64,000 nucleotides of DNA from Reinekea blandensis MED297 (GTDB taxonomy: Bacteria > Pseudomonadota > Gammaproteobacteria > Pseudomonadales > Natronospirillaceae). The notes beneath the pieces were generated by a model, which searched no databases, was not told the DNA's origin, and was given only the letters and a program-made list of their open reading frames with translations. Every line of letters begins with the position of its first letter. Positions within the stretch are counted from its first letter, which is position 1. Shown here in pieces: positions 1 to 8,243 of this stretch. The DNA lies in assembly GCF_000153185.1 (NCBI RefSeq), contig NZ_CH724153.1, positions 384,008-448,007 on the forward strand, written 5' to 3'. Both the position numbers and the translations under genes were made by a program.

Positions 1-1
1 G

Positions 2-325
2 AGAGCGGCTGTCTCGGCCTATGCCGATCAGGCGTTTCTTAACCAATGCGCACGGTCCAATGCAGAAGAACGACAACGAATCACGACTTTTTTGCAACAG
101 AGCGGATTAACACCGTTGCCAAGCCAAGCTAATTTTATCGCCTTTGAGTTACCCGGACGTGCTGACGATGCCTATCAATCGCTGCTCTCTCAAGGCGTCA
201 TTGTTCGTCGATTGCACAGCTATGACATGGCGGACTGGCTGCGAGTGTCTATTGGTTCAACAGAGGAAAACTCACGTTTTATGGCTGCATTGGCTGCTTA
301 TCTGGAGATGCGCAATGATCGCTAA
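2..325 (+). CDS. hisC: Histidinol-phosphate aminotransferase, C-terminal part (truncated by window start)
   Basis: The frame is open from base 2 to the TAA at 323-325, so this is the last ~107 residues of a longer protein. The tail has the pattern of the small domain of PLP-dependent class I/II aminotransferases of the HisC type: PSQANF, then a GVIVRR strand and WLRVSIGS, which in this family holds the arginine that binds the substrate phosphate/carboxylate. HisC transfers an amino group from glutamate to imidazole-acetol phosphate; many gammaproteobacteria carry a second copy next to tyrA that may also act on aromatic keto acids. The stop overlaps the tyrA start by 11 bases, which supports the pheA-hisC-tyrA order. 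The PLP lysine lies outside the window. Confidence 0.85.
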   Translation, partial: RAAVSAYADQAFLNQCARSNAEERQRITTFLQQSGLTPLPSQANFIAFELPGRADDAYQSLLSQGVIVRRLHSYDMADWLRVSIGSTEENSRFMAALAAYLEMRNDR

Positions 326-1208
326 ACCCAAAGTGCTGGTGATCGGCCTGGGACTGATCGGCGCCTCTTTTGCGAAATCCCTGAAACAACAACAGCTTGC
401 GGAGCTCTATGGTTACGATCAGGATCCGACTGTGCCGGAAACGGCAAAAGCCATGGGTGTCATTGATGTGCCAGTTGGTGATTTGGCGGATGTGCTTGGT
501 ATGGACGCTGTTGTTCTGGCGGTACCGGTGATGGCCATGCCCGACGCTGTCCGACGTATCCGACATCTGATTCCTACACTGACCGCCTTAACGGATGTGG
601 GCAGTGTTAAACAGGCCGTGGTTGACTCAGTTCGACAGGAGCTCGGTGAGTTACCCGGGTGTTTTGTGCCCGGGCATCCGATCGCCGGTGCCGAGAAAAG
701 CGGCGTGACCGCCGCGCAAGCGGATCTGTTTGATCGACACATGCACATTCTGACACCAACCTCGGCCTCTACTCCGGAGGCCATTGAGTTGGTGCGTTCG
801 TTGTGGGCTCAATGCGGTGCTCAGGTGGTTGAGATGCCGGTCGAGCGCCATGATGAAGTGTTGGCCGCAACCAGTCATTTACCGCATTTGCTGGCCTTTT
901 CTCTGGTCGATACACTGGCACGGGAATCGGAGAATCGGGAAATTTTTAAGTACGCTGCAGGTGGTTTTCGAGACTTTTCCCGTATTGCTGCGTCAGATCC
1001 GACGATGTGGCACGATATCTTCCTGATGAACAGTGAGGCAACATTGAAAATCTTACGTCGTTTTCAGGCCGATCTGCATTTGTTAGAAGAGGCTATTGAG
1101 CATCGGGATGGCGATCTGCTTAGAACCGTGTTTACCCGTGCCAAGTCGGCCAGAGATTACTTTACAGAAATCATGGAAGAGCGCCAGAAAGGTCCGGAAC
1201 CCAAATGA
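315..1208 (+). CDS. tyrA: Prephenate dehydrogenase (stand-alone TyrA)
   Basis: This 297-residue cytoplasmic enzyme oxidatively decarboxylates prephenate to 4-hydroxyphenylpyruvate with NAD(P)+ for tyrosine synthesis. The N-terminus (VLVIGLGLIGASFAKSL) is a Rossmann GxGxxG nucleotide site. GHPIAGAEKSG around residues 118-128 is the family motif at the active site, and the second half is the all-helical dimerisation domain. I chose the ATG at 315, overlapping hisC by 11 bases, over an upstream in-frame start at 144 that would run through hisC. In Pseudomonas and many relatives this protein is fused to aroA (EPSP synthase). Here it stops after the dehydrogenase, and cmk follows 130 bases later, so aroA must lie elsewhere. 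Confidence 0.9.
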   Translation: MIAKPKVLVIGLGLIGASFAKSLKQQQLAELYGYDQDPTVPETAKAMGVIDVPVGDLADVLGMDAVVLAVPVMAMPDAVRRIRHLIPTLTALTDVGSVKQAVVDSVRQELGELPGCFVPGHPIAGAEKSGVTAAQADLFDRHMHILTPTSASTPEAIELVRSLWAQCGAQVVEMPVERHDEVLAATSHLPHLLAFSLVDTLARESENREIFKYAAGGFRDFSRIAASDPTMWHDIFLMNSEATLKILRRFQADLHLLEEAIEHRDGDLLRTVFTRAKSARDYFTEIMEERQKGPEPK

Positions 1209-1338
1209 AACCATTGATTTTGACTCGCAGGTAGCGGTTCAAAATTGTCAGTTAGACGAATTTTTTACTTGATTCTGGGCAGGCACATCGTGAGAATGCG
1301 CGGGCTTTGCAATAGCTGACAAAAAGGCAGGACTTCTC

Positions 1339-2025
1339 ATGACCGAAACAAACCCTCCAGTGATTACGCTTGATGGGCCAGGTGGCGCAGGTAAAGGCAC
1401 CATCAGTACACTATTGGCGGAAGAGCTGGGTTGGCAGTTTCTGGACTCTGGGGCGCTTTACCGACTGACCGCCTTGGCGGCCATGAATCATGGGGTAGAG
1501 CTCTCTCAGGAGAGCGCGGTTGCGGTCATTGCCGAGCATTTGGATGTTCGATTCGAAAAGAGTGAACAGGGCACGCGTGTCATTCTTGAAAATGACAATG
1601 TCACTGAGGCAATTCGTGAAGAGCGAGTGGGCCGGAATGCTTCCGTCGTGGCCGCTCATAACCGTGTTCGGGACGCGTTGTTGAAACGTCAGCGAGCATT
1701 TGCCACTTTGCCAGGACTGATTGCCGATGGTCGGGACATGGGAACGGTCGTGTTTCCGGAAGCCCCGCTGAAGATTTTCCTGACCGCCAGTGCGGAAGAA
1801 CGGGCGCGCCGACGCGTCAGTCAACTGAGCGAAGGGGGTTTTGATGCCGACTATGATCAGGTCTTTGCGGATATTGTCGAGCGCGACGAACGTGACAGAA
1901 ACCGGGCAACAGCCCCATTAAAACCAGCAGATGACGCTATCGAACTGGACACCACCGAGTTGTCTATTCCTGCCGTGGTTGAGTACATTCTGGCTCTGGC
2001 CTCCGAACGCGGTTTAATTGGCTGA
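1339..2025 (+). CDS. cmk: Cytidylate kinase
   Basis: This 228-residue P-loop kinase phosphorylates CMP and dCMP to the diphosphates. The Walker A loop GGAGKGT sits at residues 15-21; the family usually has GPSGSGKGT, so this is the GPGGAGKGT variant. Further family marks are LDSGALYR (residues ~36-43), [11 protein letters not shown] (~132-142) and ERARRR in the lid. Length is typical (about 225-230). The ATG has an AAGGCAGGA-like ribosome site 8-15 bases upstream. It lies between tyrA and rpsA, the conserved gammaproteobacterial place. The 130-base gap in front contains no recognisable gene. Confidence 0.95.
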   Translation: MTETNPPVITLDGPGGAGKGTISTLLAEELGWQFLDSGALYRLTALAAMNHGVELSQESAVAVIAEHLDVRFEKSEQGTRVILENDNVTEAIREERVGRNASVVAAHNRVRDALLKRQRAFATLPGLIADGRDMGTVVFPEAPLKIFLTASAEERARRRVSQLSEGGFDADYDQVFADIVERDERDRNRATAPLKPADDAIELDTTELSIPAVVEYILALASERGLIG

Positions 2026-2123
2026 TTTGACCGGTTTTTTAGGTGTTCATCCCGAAAGATGGGCGCCGACCCTGTTTTTTTCAAAAAATTGCTCAAAAAA
2101 TGGCTGAAAAAGCCATTCATCTC

Positions 2124-2151
2124 TTGGGTTTTGCCCACTGTTCCGTATAAT
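2124..2151 (+). promoter_or_regulatory. Sigma-70 promoter for rpsA
   Basis: TTGGGT at 2124-2129 and a perfect TATAAT at 2146-2151 are separated by 16 bases. Transcription should start near 2158 and give a leader of about 165 bases. The site lies in the cmk-rpsA gap, where other gammaproteobacteria also place an rpsA promoter. Confidence 0.7.
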
Positions 2152-2157
2152 ACGCCA

Positions 2158-2322
2158 CCCTAATTTCAGACGTTTCGGTGCTTTGAGCACTGTTTCGAAC
2201 TGGGCTTCGTTTGCCACCTGACCAGCATCGTCGGCACGCGGAGGATTGTAGACAGACCCGCAAGAGCTGGATTGCGGCCGGTCACAGAATCTGTGACGAA
2301 TAGAGCTTAGGAAGCGATTTTA
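2158..2322 (+). promoter_or_regulatory. rpsA 5' leader, probable autoregulatory region
   Basis: About 165 untranslated bases separate the predicted start site from the rpsA ATG. The stretch contains GGA-type motifs (for example CGGAGGATTG near 2240) and a modest AGGAAG ribosome site at 2310-2315. In Enterobacteria and Pseudomonas the rpsA leader folds into hairpins that let S1 repress its own translation. That role is inferred from position and length; I did not fold the RNA. Confidence 0.4.
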
Positions 2323-4005
2323 ATGACTGAATCTTTTGCTGAACTGTTTGAAGAAAGCTTAAAAACAATTGAAATGGAGCCAGGCTCCATTGTTACCGGT
2401 GTCGTTGTCGACATCGATTCTGACTGGGTTACTGTTCACGCAGGCCTGAAATCAGAAGGCGTTATCCCACGTAATCAATTCATCAACGACGCGGGTGAAC
2501 TGGAAATTGCCGTCGGTGACGAAGTCAAAGTGGCTTTGGAAGCGGTTGAAGACGGTTTTGGTGACACTCGTTTGTCTCGTGAAAAAGCCAAGCGCGCAGA
2601 AGCGTGGGCTGAGCTGGAAAAAGCATACGAAGCAAAAGAAGTTGTTAAGGGTGTTATTAACGGTAAAGTCAAAGGTGGCTTCACGGTTGATGTGAGCTCT
2701 GTTCGTGCGTTCCTGCCAGGATCTCTGGTTGATATCCGTCCAGTACGCGACACACTGCACCTGGAAGGCAAAGAGCTGGAATTCAAAGTTATCAAGCTCG
2801 ACCAGCGTCGTAACAACGTTGTTGTTTCACGTCGTGCCGTTCTGGAAGCCTCTAACAGCGCTGAGCGTGAAGAGCTGCTGGAAAACCTGCAGGAAGGCCA
2901 GGAAATCAAGGGTATCGTTAAGAACCTGACCGACTACGGTGCATTCGTAGATCTGGGCGGTGTTGACGGCCTGTTGCACATCACTGACATGGCTTGGAAG
3001 CGCATTAAGCACCCAAGCGAAATTGTTCAGGTTGGCGATGAAATCGACGTTAAAGTTCTGAAGTTCGACCGTGAACGTAACCGCGTATCTCTGGGTCTGA
3101 AGCAGCTGGGTGAAGATCCATGGGTCGATATCAAGGCGCGCTACCCAGAAGAAGCGAAAGTTACCGCTAAAGTCACTAACCTGACTGACTACGGTTGTTT
3201 CGCTGAGCTGGAAGAAGGTGTTGAAGGTCTGGTTCACGTTTCCGAAATGGATTGGACCAACAAGAACATTCACCCATCTAAAGTCGTTCAGGTTGGCGAC
3301 GAGATTGAAGTGATGGTTCTGGACATCGACGAAGAGCGTCGTCGTATTTCTCTGGGTATCAAGCAAACGGTTGTTAACCCATGGGAAGACTTCGCGAACC
3401 GTTACAACAAGTCTGACAAAGTATCCGGCAAGATTAAGTCAATCACTGACTTCGGTATCTTTATCGGTCTGGAAGGCGGCATTGACGGCCTGGTTCACCT
3501 GTCTGACATCAGCTGGAACGAGTCTGGTGAAGAAGCGGTACGTAAGTACAAGAAAGGTGACGAGCTGGAAACCACTATCCTGTCTATCGACCCTGAGCGT
3601 GAGCGTATTTCTCTGGGTATCAAGCAGCTGGATATGGATCCGTTTGCTGAGTACGCAGCCGAAAACGACAAAGGCACCATTGTTAAAGGCACAGTGAAAG
3701 AAGTCGACGCGAAAGCGGCCGTCATCACTCTGGCTGAAGACATTGAAGGTGTTCTGAAAGCGTCTGAAATCTCTCGCGACAAAGTTGAAGATGCTCGCAA
3801 CGTTCTGAACGAAGGTGAAGAAGTCGAAGCGAAGATCGTTAGCATCGACCGTAAGAACCGCGTTATCAGCCTGTCCATCAAAGCGAAAGACTTTGATGAT
3901 GAGAAGGCAGCGGTGAAAGAGTTGAAAGATAAAGCGGTTGAAGCGTCTGGTCCGACCACCATTGGTGACCTGATCAAAGCTAAACTGGAAGAAGGTAACG
4001 ACTGA
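2323..4005 (+). CDS. rpsA: 30S ribosomal protein S1
   Basis: This 560-residue protein has the usual length (557-565) and the six S1 (OB-fold) domains, at residues ~20-87, ~105-172, ~190-260, ~275-347, ~362-434 and ~448-520. The repeats show the expected [10 protein letters not shown] / [10 protein letters not shown] and GLVHLSDIS signatures. S1 sits on the 30S platform, unfolds mRNA leaders and helps recruit mRNA to the ribosome. Codon use looks strongly biased (GAA, CTG, GGT, CGT), as expected of a highly expressed gene. It has its own promoter upstream and a strong terminator directly downstream. Confidence 0.98.
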   Translation: MTESFAELFEESLKTIEMEPGSIVTGVVVDIDSDWVTVHAGLKSEGVIPRNQFINDAGELEIAVGDEVKVALEAVEDGFGDTRLSREKAKRAEAWAELEKAYEAKEVVKGVINGKVKGGFTVDVSSVRAFLPGSLVDIRPVRDTLHLEGKELEFKVIKLDQRRNNVVVSRRAVLEASNSAEREELLENLQEGQEIKGIVKNLTDYGAFVDLGGVDGLLHITDMAWKRIKHPSEIVQVGDEIDVKVLKFDRERNRVSLGLKQLGEDPWVDIKARYPEEAKVTAKVTNLTDYGCFAELEEGVEGLVHVSEMDWTNKNIHPSKVVQVGDEIEVMVLDIDEERRRISLGIKQTVVNPWEDFANRYNKSDKVSGKIKSITDFGIFIGLEGGIDGLVHLSDISWNESGEEAVRKYKKGDELETTILSIDPERERISLGIKQLDMDPFAEYAAENDKGTIVKGTVKEVDAKAAVITLAEDIEGVLKASEISRDKVEDARNVLNEGEEVEAKIVSIDRKNRVISLSIKAKDFDDEKAAVKELKDKAVEASGPTTIGDLIKAKLEEGND

Positions 4006-4027
4006 GTTTCCTGATTCACGCAAAAAT

Positions 4028-4052
4028 AAGCCGGCAACTGCCGGCTTTTTTT
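4028..4052 (+). terminator. Rho-independent terminator of rpsA
   Basis: An 8-bp stem AAGCCGGC / GCCGGCTT with an AACT loop is followed by five T residues, 22 bases after the rpsA stop codon. Confidence 0.9.
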
Positions 4053-4215
4053 ATGCCTGCCGGGTTCATCGGCCTGTCATTTTTGTCTGTTATGGGCGTC
4101 CATTCTACCGGGTAGTCAGGAAAAACCCGTTTAAAAAGAATTACTTGTGTTATTTTGCCCTCTGAATTAGTCTAAATATTAGGCGCTTAAAGAAAGTCGC
4201 TTGGAGGGCTCATTT

Positions 4216-4506
4216 GTGACTAAATCTGAACTGATAGAGCGGATTGTCGATCGTCAGGGGCAGTTGTCAGTACGTGATGTCGAGTTGGCAATTAAAACGA
4301 TGTTAGATCATATGGCGCAGGCACTGGCCGAAGGTGAACGCATCGAGATTCGGGGATTCGGCAGTTTTTCGCTGCATTATCGATCGCCTCGTGTCGGGCG
4401 TAATCCAAAAACCGGTGAATCCGTCGAACTGGAAGGGAAGTATGTCCCTCACTTCAAGCCGGGCAAGGAACTGCGCGAGTCCGTTAATGAAAGTCTGTTA
4501 GAATAA
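4216..4506 (+). CDS. ihfB: Integration host factor subunit beta
   Basis: This 96-residue DNA-bending protein of the HU/IHF family pairs with IhfA. It starts [10 protein letters not shown] and carries [11 protein letters not shown] (residues ~46-56) and the DNA-intercalating arm [10 protein letters not shown] (~58-67). GTG at 4216 is chosen because GGAGG at 4203-4207 sits 8 bases in front and the protein then matches the known IhfB N-terminus; a TTG at 4201 would add five residues and overlap the ribosome site. IHF assists sigma-54 activators and recombination, which matters here because sigma-54 motifs occur in the flagellar genes of this window. Position after rpsA is conserved. Confidence 0.95.
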   Translation: MTKSELIERIVDRQGQLSVRDVELAIKTMLDHMAQALAEGERIEIRGFGSFSLHYRSPRVGRNPKTGESVELEGKYVPHFKPGKELRESVNESLLE

Positions 4507-4539
4507 CGATTCAACTTCCAGACATGGAGCATTAGTCTG

Positions 4540-4740
4540 TTGCGTTTCCTCCGGATAATTCTGTTTCTGTACATTCTCGCCACCGGTTGGTTAGTCGGGT
4601 GGAGTAATCACAGTTCTGTCCAGTTCTCATTCCTTAGCTGGCAACTTCCTTCGATGCCGGCCTATATCATCTATTTTGCATTCCTGTTCAGCGGTGTCTT
4701 TATCGGACTGCTGATGGGTCGCTTTGTGCGTCGGCGTTAA
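4540..4740 (+). CDS. lapA: LapA-type small inner-membrane protein (DUF1049)
   Basis: This 66-residue protein has two hydrophobic helices (residues ~4-20 and ~39-58) separated by a short loop and a basic tail (GRFVRRR), as in LapA/YciS. LapA works with LapB in control of LPS assembly and LpxC turnover at the inner membrane. The start is a TTG at 4540 with GGAG at 4525-4528; the nearby ATG at 4524 meets a stop after three codons. It lies 34 bases after ihfB and 6 bases before the lapB-like gene, so the pair is one transcription unit. Confidence 0.8.
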   Translation: MRFLRIILFLYILATGWLVGWSNHSSVQFSFLSWQLPSMPAYIIYFAFLFSGVFIGLLMGRFVRRR

Positions 4741-4746
4741 GTTTTC

Positions 4747-5871
4747 ATGTATACGGTTGTATCTTTTCTACAGCGATTCATACCGAGCCGTTATCGCAGT
4801 CGTCGTTTTCTGTTAGATCGATACCACTTCGATCTCACCTCATTTGATGGTGATGTCAGTACCTGGCTCGATCGGTTTCCGGTGACGACGGATAACGTGG
4901 AAATGTACTTCGGTCTCGCGGAGTTGTTCCGACGTCGCGGCGAGTTCGACAAAGCGGTATCCGTTCACGAGGCCATTCTGAACGCTCGTCTTGATGGTTA
5001 CAGTGTGTCTGAAATATCTCTGGAGATTGCACAGGACTATTACGCCGCCGGCGTGTTAAGCCATGCGGAAGAAGTGCTGTTGCAGGCTCTGGATCATGCG
5101 GATGATGAGATCTCAAATCGAGCCTTCCGGCTGTGGTTGTCAATTCTCGAAAGTGAGCAGGAATGGGCGCGGGCCGTTGAGCTGGTCGAAGACTACGGTA
5201 TTCCTGGCTCAGGTGGTTTGCGACTCGCTAATTTGTACTGTGAGATGATTGAAGAACAGCGGCGGCAGACGCCGCTGAGCCGGCTGTTGAAAACTTTGAA
5301 GAAGCCGCAACGTCTCGGCGTAAGTGCCCGGGCTGAGATTATTGCGGCCGAGCTCTATACCGAGCTGAACCGTGTTGGCGATGCCATACAGAGTTATCGG
5401 GAAATTCTGATCCGTGAACCCCGTCGGGTTGACCTGGTGCTGAGCCCGTTAAAGCACTTGTCGTTGATGAATCAGAGTGTGCCTCAGTTACTGACGTTTC
5501 TGCAGCAGCTCTATCAGCGGCACCCCAGCGCGCGAATTCTTGAGGTGTATTTGGAACTGTCTTCAGTTCAGGCGACGGCCCTGGCCGATGACATCAATGC
5601 GGCTTTGTTGGAGGAGGTTCAGCAAGGGGATTCTTATTCCGTTCAGTTGTACTGGCTGAATCAGCAAAGCTCTGACGTTCAGCAAGCGGTTGCCCCCCTG
5701 TTGCGCGGTTGGGAGAAGCGCAGTCTTGAGCATTCCGATGATTATCTGTGCATAGAGTGCGGTTTTTACTCTGACAAGCTGGTCTGGCAATGTCCTCAAT
5801 GTGAATCTTGGGAAACCCTGTTTTCGAGGTATGAGCTGAAAATTGAACAGAAGATAAAAAAAGCTTCATAA
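4747..5871 (+). CDS. lapB: LapB-like TPR protein with rubredoxin-type zinc/iron knuckle
   Basis: This 374-residue protein follows lapA, as lapB does in relatives. It has tetratricopeptide-like helices across residues ~50-320 (for example LAELFRRRGEFDKAVSVHE near 55-73) and a C-terminal rubredoxin-like knuckle with two CxxC pairs (CIECG near 338 and CPQCESW near 353). LapB links the protease FtsH to LpxC and so sets the LPS level. Known LapB proteins begin with a transmembrane anchor. This one begins MYTVVSFLQRFIPSRYRSRR, which is short, broken by prolines and rich in arginine, so no clear membrane helix is present. Overall identity to LapB looks low apart from the TPR pattern and the knuckle. 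Confidence 0.75.
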   Translation: MYTVVSFLQRFIPSRYRSRRFLLDRYHFDLTSFDGDVSTWLDRFPVTTDNVEMYFGLAELFRRRGEFDKAVSVHEAILNARLDGYSVSEISLEIAQDYYAAGVLSHAEEVLLQALDHADDEISNRAFRLWLSILESEQEWARAVELVEDYGIPGSGGLRLANLYCEMIEEQRRQTPLSRLLKTLKKPQRLGVSARAEIIAAELYTELNRVGDAIQSYREILIREPRRVDLVLSPLKHLSLMNQSVPQLLTFLQQLYQRHPSARILEVYLELSSVQATALADDINAALLEEVQQGDSYSVQLYWLNQQSSDVQQAVAPLLRGWEKRSLEHSDDYLCIECGFYSDKLVWQCPQCESWETLFSRYELKIEQKIKKAS

Positions 5872-5896
5872 TTCATTGATTTTTATAAGAAAAAAG

Positions 5897-5924
5897 TTGC
5901 ATCGCCCAAAAATATCCGTAATAT
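5897..5924 (+). promoter_or_regulatory. Sigma-70 promoter for tRNA-Glu/tRNA-Gly
   Basis: TTGCAT (5897-5902) and TAATAT (5919-5924) are separated by 16 bases, followed by a GC-rich discriminator (ACGCAGCG) of the kind seen at stringently controlled stable-RNA promoters. The same two hexamers with the same spacing precede the second tRNA-Glu locus at 23285-23312. Confidence 0.75.
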
Positions 5925-5949
5925 ACGCAGCGTTCTTGAGGTACACAGT

Positions 5950-6025
5950 GTCCCGTTCGTCTAGTGGCCTAGGACACCGCCCTTTCACGGCGGTAACAGG
6001 GGTTCGAGTCCCCTACGGGATGCCA
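5950..6025 (+). tRNA. tRNA-Glu (anticodon TTC)
   Basis: This 76-base gene encodes CCA at 6023-6025. The acceptor arm GTCCCGT pairs with ACGGGAT, the anticodon loop is CTTTCAC with TTC as anticodon, and the T arm contains GGTTCGAGTCC. It appears identical in sequence to the two minus-strand copies at 23081 and 23182. It is cotranscribed with the tRNA-Gly 44 bases downstream. Confidence 0.95.
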
Positions 6026-6069
6026 CTTCAGTACCAAGAATACGAATCAAAGTGAAAGTTGATTCATCA

Positions 6070-6145
<76 letters not shown>

Positions 6146-6156
6146 AATTAAACGAA

Positions 6157-6184
6157 AAAAGCCTGGATTAACCTCCGGGCTTTT
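6157..6184 (+). terminator. Terminator of the tRNA-Glu/tRNA-Gly unit
   Basis: A stem AAGCCTGG / CCGGGCTT (8 bp, one G-T pair) with an 8-base loop is preceded by an A run and ends in four T residues, just after tRNA-Gly. The following bases to 6433 hold no gene that I can support. Confidence 0.8.
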
Positions 6185-6433
6185 CCGTGCTTGCTAAATT
6201 TTTTCATCCTTAGTTGGTTTTCCCATTTAATCGCACTCATCCTCATCGCTGTGTTTACCAGTCTGTACTGCGCCCCGTGGATTTGGGTCTAGGCGGTTAT
6301 CGATGATTGTTCTGAGTAATCCATCTTTTTGCAACTTCGTTTTAAACTCTGTCTCATGAATGTTGGTTGTCGATTGCTGTTCACATCGGGCTCTGTAAGT
6401 ATCGTTGGGTAAATGATGCGAAGGGGCAACACC

Positions 6434-7231
6434 ATGAGTCAGGATCGTGTATCGGTCACCATTACTGAGCAAGGCATTGCTTATGTGCGGCTCGACCGGC
6501 CAGAAAAACGCAACGCGCTGGATCGGGCCATGCTGAGCGACTTGGTGGCGACCGCCCGAAAGCTGAAAAAGAACAAACAGCTTCGTGCCGTCATTTTATC
6601 CGGTGAAGGGGCTTCCTTTTGCGCCGGTCTCGACTTCCCCTATGTGGCCAAACACCCAGACATTATCCCGCGGTTTTTCCTGAAGTTACCCTGGTCGCAG
6701 GACAACATGTTCCAGCGGGTAGGGCACATTTGGCGATCGTTGCCCGTGCCGGTGATTGCTGCAGTTCATGGACATTGTTTTGGTGGCGGGCTCCAGATTG
6801 CGTTGGGGTGTGATGTCCGATTCACCACCGCCGATGCGCAATGGTCAATCATGGAGATCAAATGGGGATTGATTCCCGACATGAGCGGTACGGTGGCGCT
6901 GTCTCGCCTGATGAGATACGACATTGCACAGGAACTCACCATGACTGGCCGGATCATTTCCGGGGCCGATGCCGTGGCCTACGGATTGGCTACGCATTGT
7001 GTTGATGACCCGATCGCGGCCGCCACTCAGCTGGCGGAAGAGATCAGTGAACGTTCCCCTAACGCGGTGGCGGTGACCAAAGGTTTGTTCGCAAAAATCT
7101 GGAAAGCAGGCGACCGTCGTGCGTTGTTCTGGGAGCGAATGTATCAGTTGCGGTTATTAGGACGGAAAAACCAGCGCATTGCCATGTCGAACGGCATTAA
7201 GGGTGAAAACCGGCCCTTTGAGAGCCGGTAA
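6434..7231 (+). CDS. Enoyl-CoA hydratase/isomerase family protein (crotonase fold)
   Basis: This 265-residue crotonase-family protein probably acts on an acyl-CoA thioester. It has the N-terminal LDRPEKRNALD motif (residues ~22-32), FCAGLDFP (~65-72, first oxyanion-hole strand) and HGHCFGGGLQIALGCD (~113-128, second oxyanion hole). The FCAGLD pattern followed by a long insert with PRFF and WRSLPVPV resembles the crotonase/enoyl-CoA hydratase family proteins annotated in marine gammaproteobacteria, so the exact reaction is unclear. ATG at 6434 is chosen because AAGGGG at 6421-6426 gives a 7-base spacing; in-frame ATGs at 6413/6416 lie before the ribosome site. It stands alone. Confidence 0.8.
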   Translation: MSQDRVSVTITEQGIAYVRLDRPEKRNALDRAMLSDLVATARKLKKNKQLRAVILSGEGASFCAGLDFPYVAKHPDIIPRFFLKLPWSQDNMFQRVGHIWRSLPVPVIAAVHGHCFGGGLQIALGCDVRFTTADAQWSIMEIKWGLIPDMSGTVALSRLMRYDIAQELTMTGRIISGADAVAYGLATHCVDDPIAAATQLAEEISERSPNAVAVTKGLFAKIWKAGDRRALFWERMYQLRLLGRKNQRIAMSNGIKGENRPFESR

Positions 7232-7242
7232 GCGCTTAAAAT

Positions 7243-8070
7243 TCAGACGAGATCGGTCTGTTGCTCGAGGATTTTGTCGATGACCAGGGCCACTCCGTGG
7301 TCGTTGTTTGATGCGGTCGTCCAGTTGGCGATGGCCTTGATGTCATCCGGCGCATTACCCATGGCGACGCCGATGCCACAATCGGTCAGCATGGTCAGAT
7401 CGTTGTAGCTGTCACCAATCGCCATCACGGACGATTTAGCGATGCCCAGTCGTGCACAAAGCACATCAATGGCGGCACTTTTATCAACCTGCTTGTTGGT
7501 GAACTCCAAAAAATAAGGTTTGGAGATGCTGATCGTGAAATGGTCTCCCAAGGTTTTAGCGAAGATCTGACGCATTTCAGTCACCTGCTCCGGCGGTGCC
7601 ACGAGCAGGACTTTCGGAACGGTGCCCTGAACCACCGCTTTCAGGCTGTCTACCAGACGAATGGGTAAACCGGTCAGATTGCTTTCAATATCGGTGTAAG
7701 GGTTGTGCCGAGTGGTAACGATTGCACCATCGACATAGGTGTGCAGATCGCTGTTCTGTTCATGTGCAGCATCGACCAGCAGATCGCATTCAGCTTTGGT
7801 CAGGCTGCATTCATAGATTTGCTCCTGGGTGGACCAATCGGTGACATAGGCGCCGTTATAGGAAATCACATAACCTTGCTGGGTTAAACCGAGCAGATCG
7901 GCGTAGCTTTCCATCGCAGGGGTTGGCCGACCGGACGCCAGAGCAATGGTGATGCCCTGTGCGCTTACCCGTTGAATGGCTTGCAGGTTACTTTCGGAAA
8001 TCTGGTGTTGATCATTAAGCAGAGTGTCGTCCATATCCATGACGATCATGCGGATGTCGGCGGCATTCAT
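7243..8070 (-). CDS. Cof-type HAD-superfamily phosphatase
   Basis: This 275-residue cytosolic HAD hydrolase of the Cof/YidA type probably dephosphorylates sugar phosphates or similar metabolites. Motif I is DMDDTLLND (residues ~10-18, nucleophile and acid aspartates), motif II is ALASGRP, motif III holds DKSAAI, and motif IV is GDSYNDLTML near residues 220-229. Length matches the family (~270). The start at 8070 (MNAADIRM) places motif I close to the N-terminus and has GGGGA upstream; the longer in-frame extension to 8187 adds 39 residues unlike the family. It is convergent with the hydratase gene and divergent from the ygiQ-type gene. Confidence 0.85.
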   Translation of the reverse strand: MNAADIRMIVMDMDDTLLNDQHQISESNLQAIQRVSAQGITIALASGRPTPAMESYADLLGLTQQGYVISYNGAYVTDWSTQEQIYECSLTKAECDLLVDAAHEQNSDLHTYVDGAIVTTRHNPYTDIESNLTGLPIRLVDSLKAVVQGTVPKVLLVAPPEQVTEMRQIFAKTLGDHFTISISKPYFLEFTNKQVDKSAAIDVLCARLGIAKSSVMAIGDSYNDLTMLTDCGIGVAMGNAPDDIKAIANWTTASNNDHGVALVIDKILEQQTDLV

Positions 8071-8243
8071 GGTGCGTTGGTCCCCGGTGGCTGTGAAAAA
8101 GCGGGACAGTATATCGATCCATTCTGATCGTGCATTGACATCGCACCAGTCTGTCACCGTTAGAGCGAGAATTAGCCCGGATTTCATCTCAGTTGCATGC
8201 GCTCTTATCGCTGCGATCTGCTAGACTTCGCGCTCCATTCTGT

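Noticed and set aside
2099-2117. AATGGCT/AGCCATT hairpin in the cmk-rpsA gap as the cmk terminator
   Set aside because: The T run is on the minus-strand side, so it would only stop antisense transcripts; on the plus strand no T run follows.
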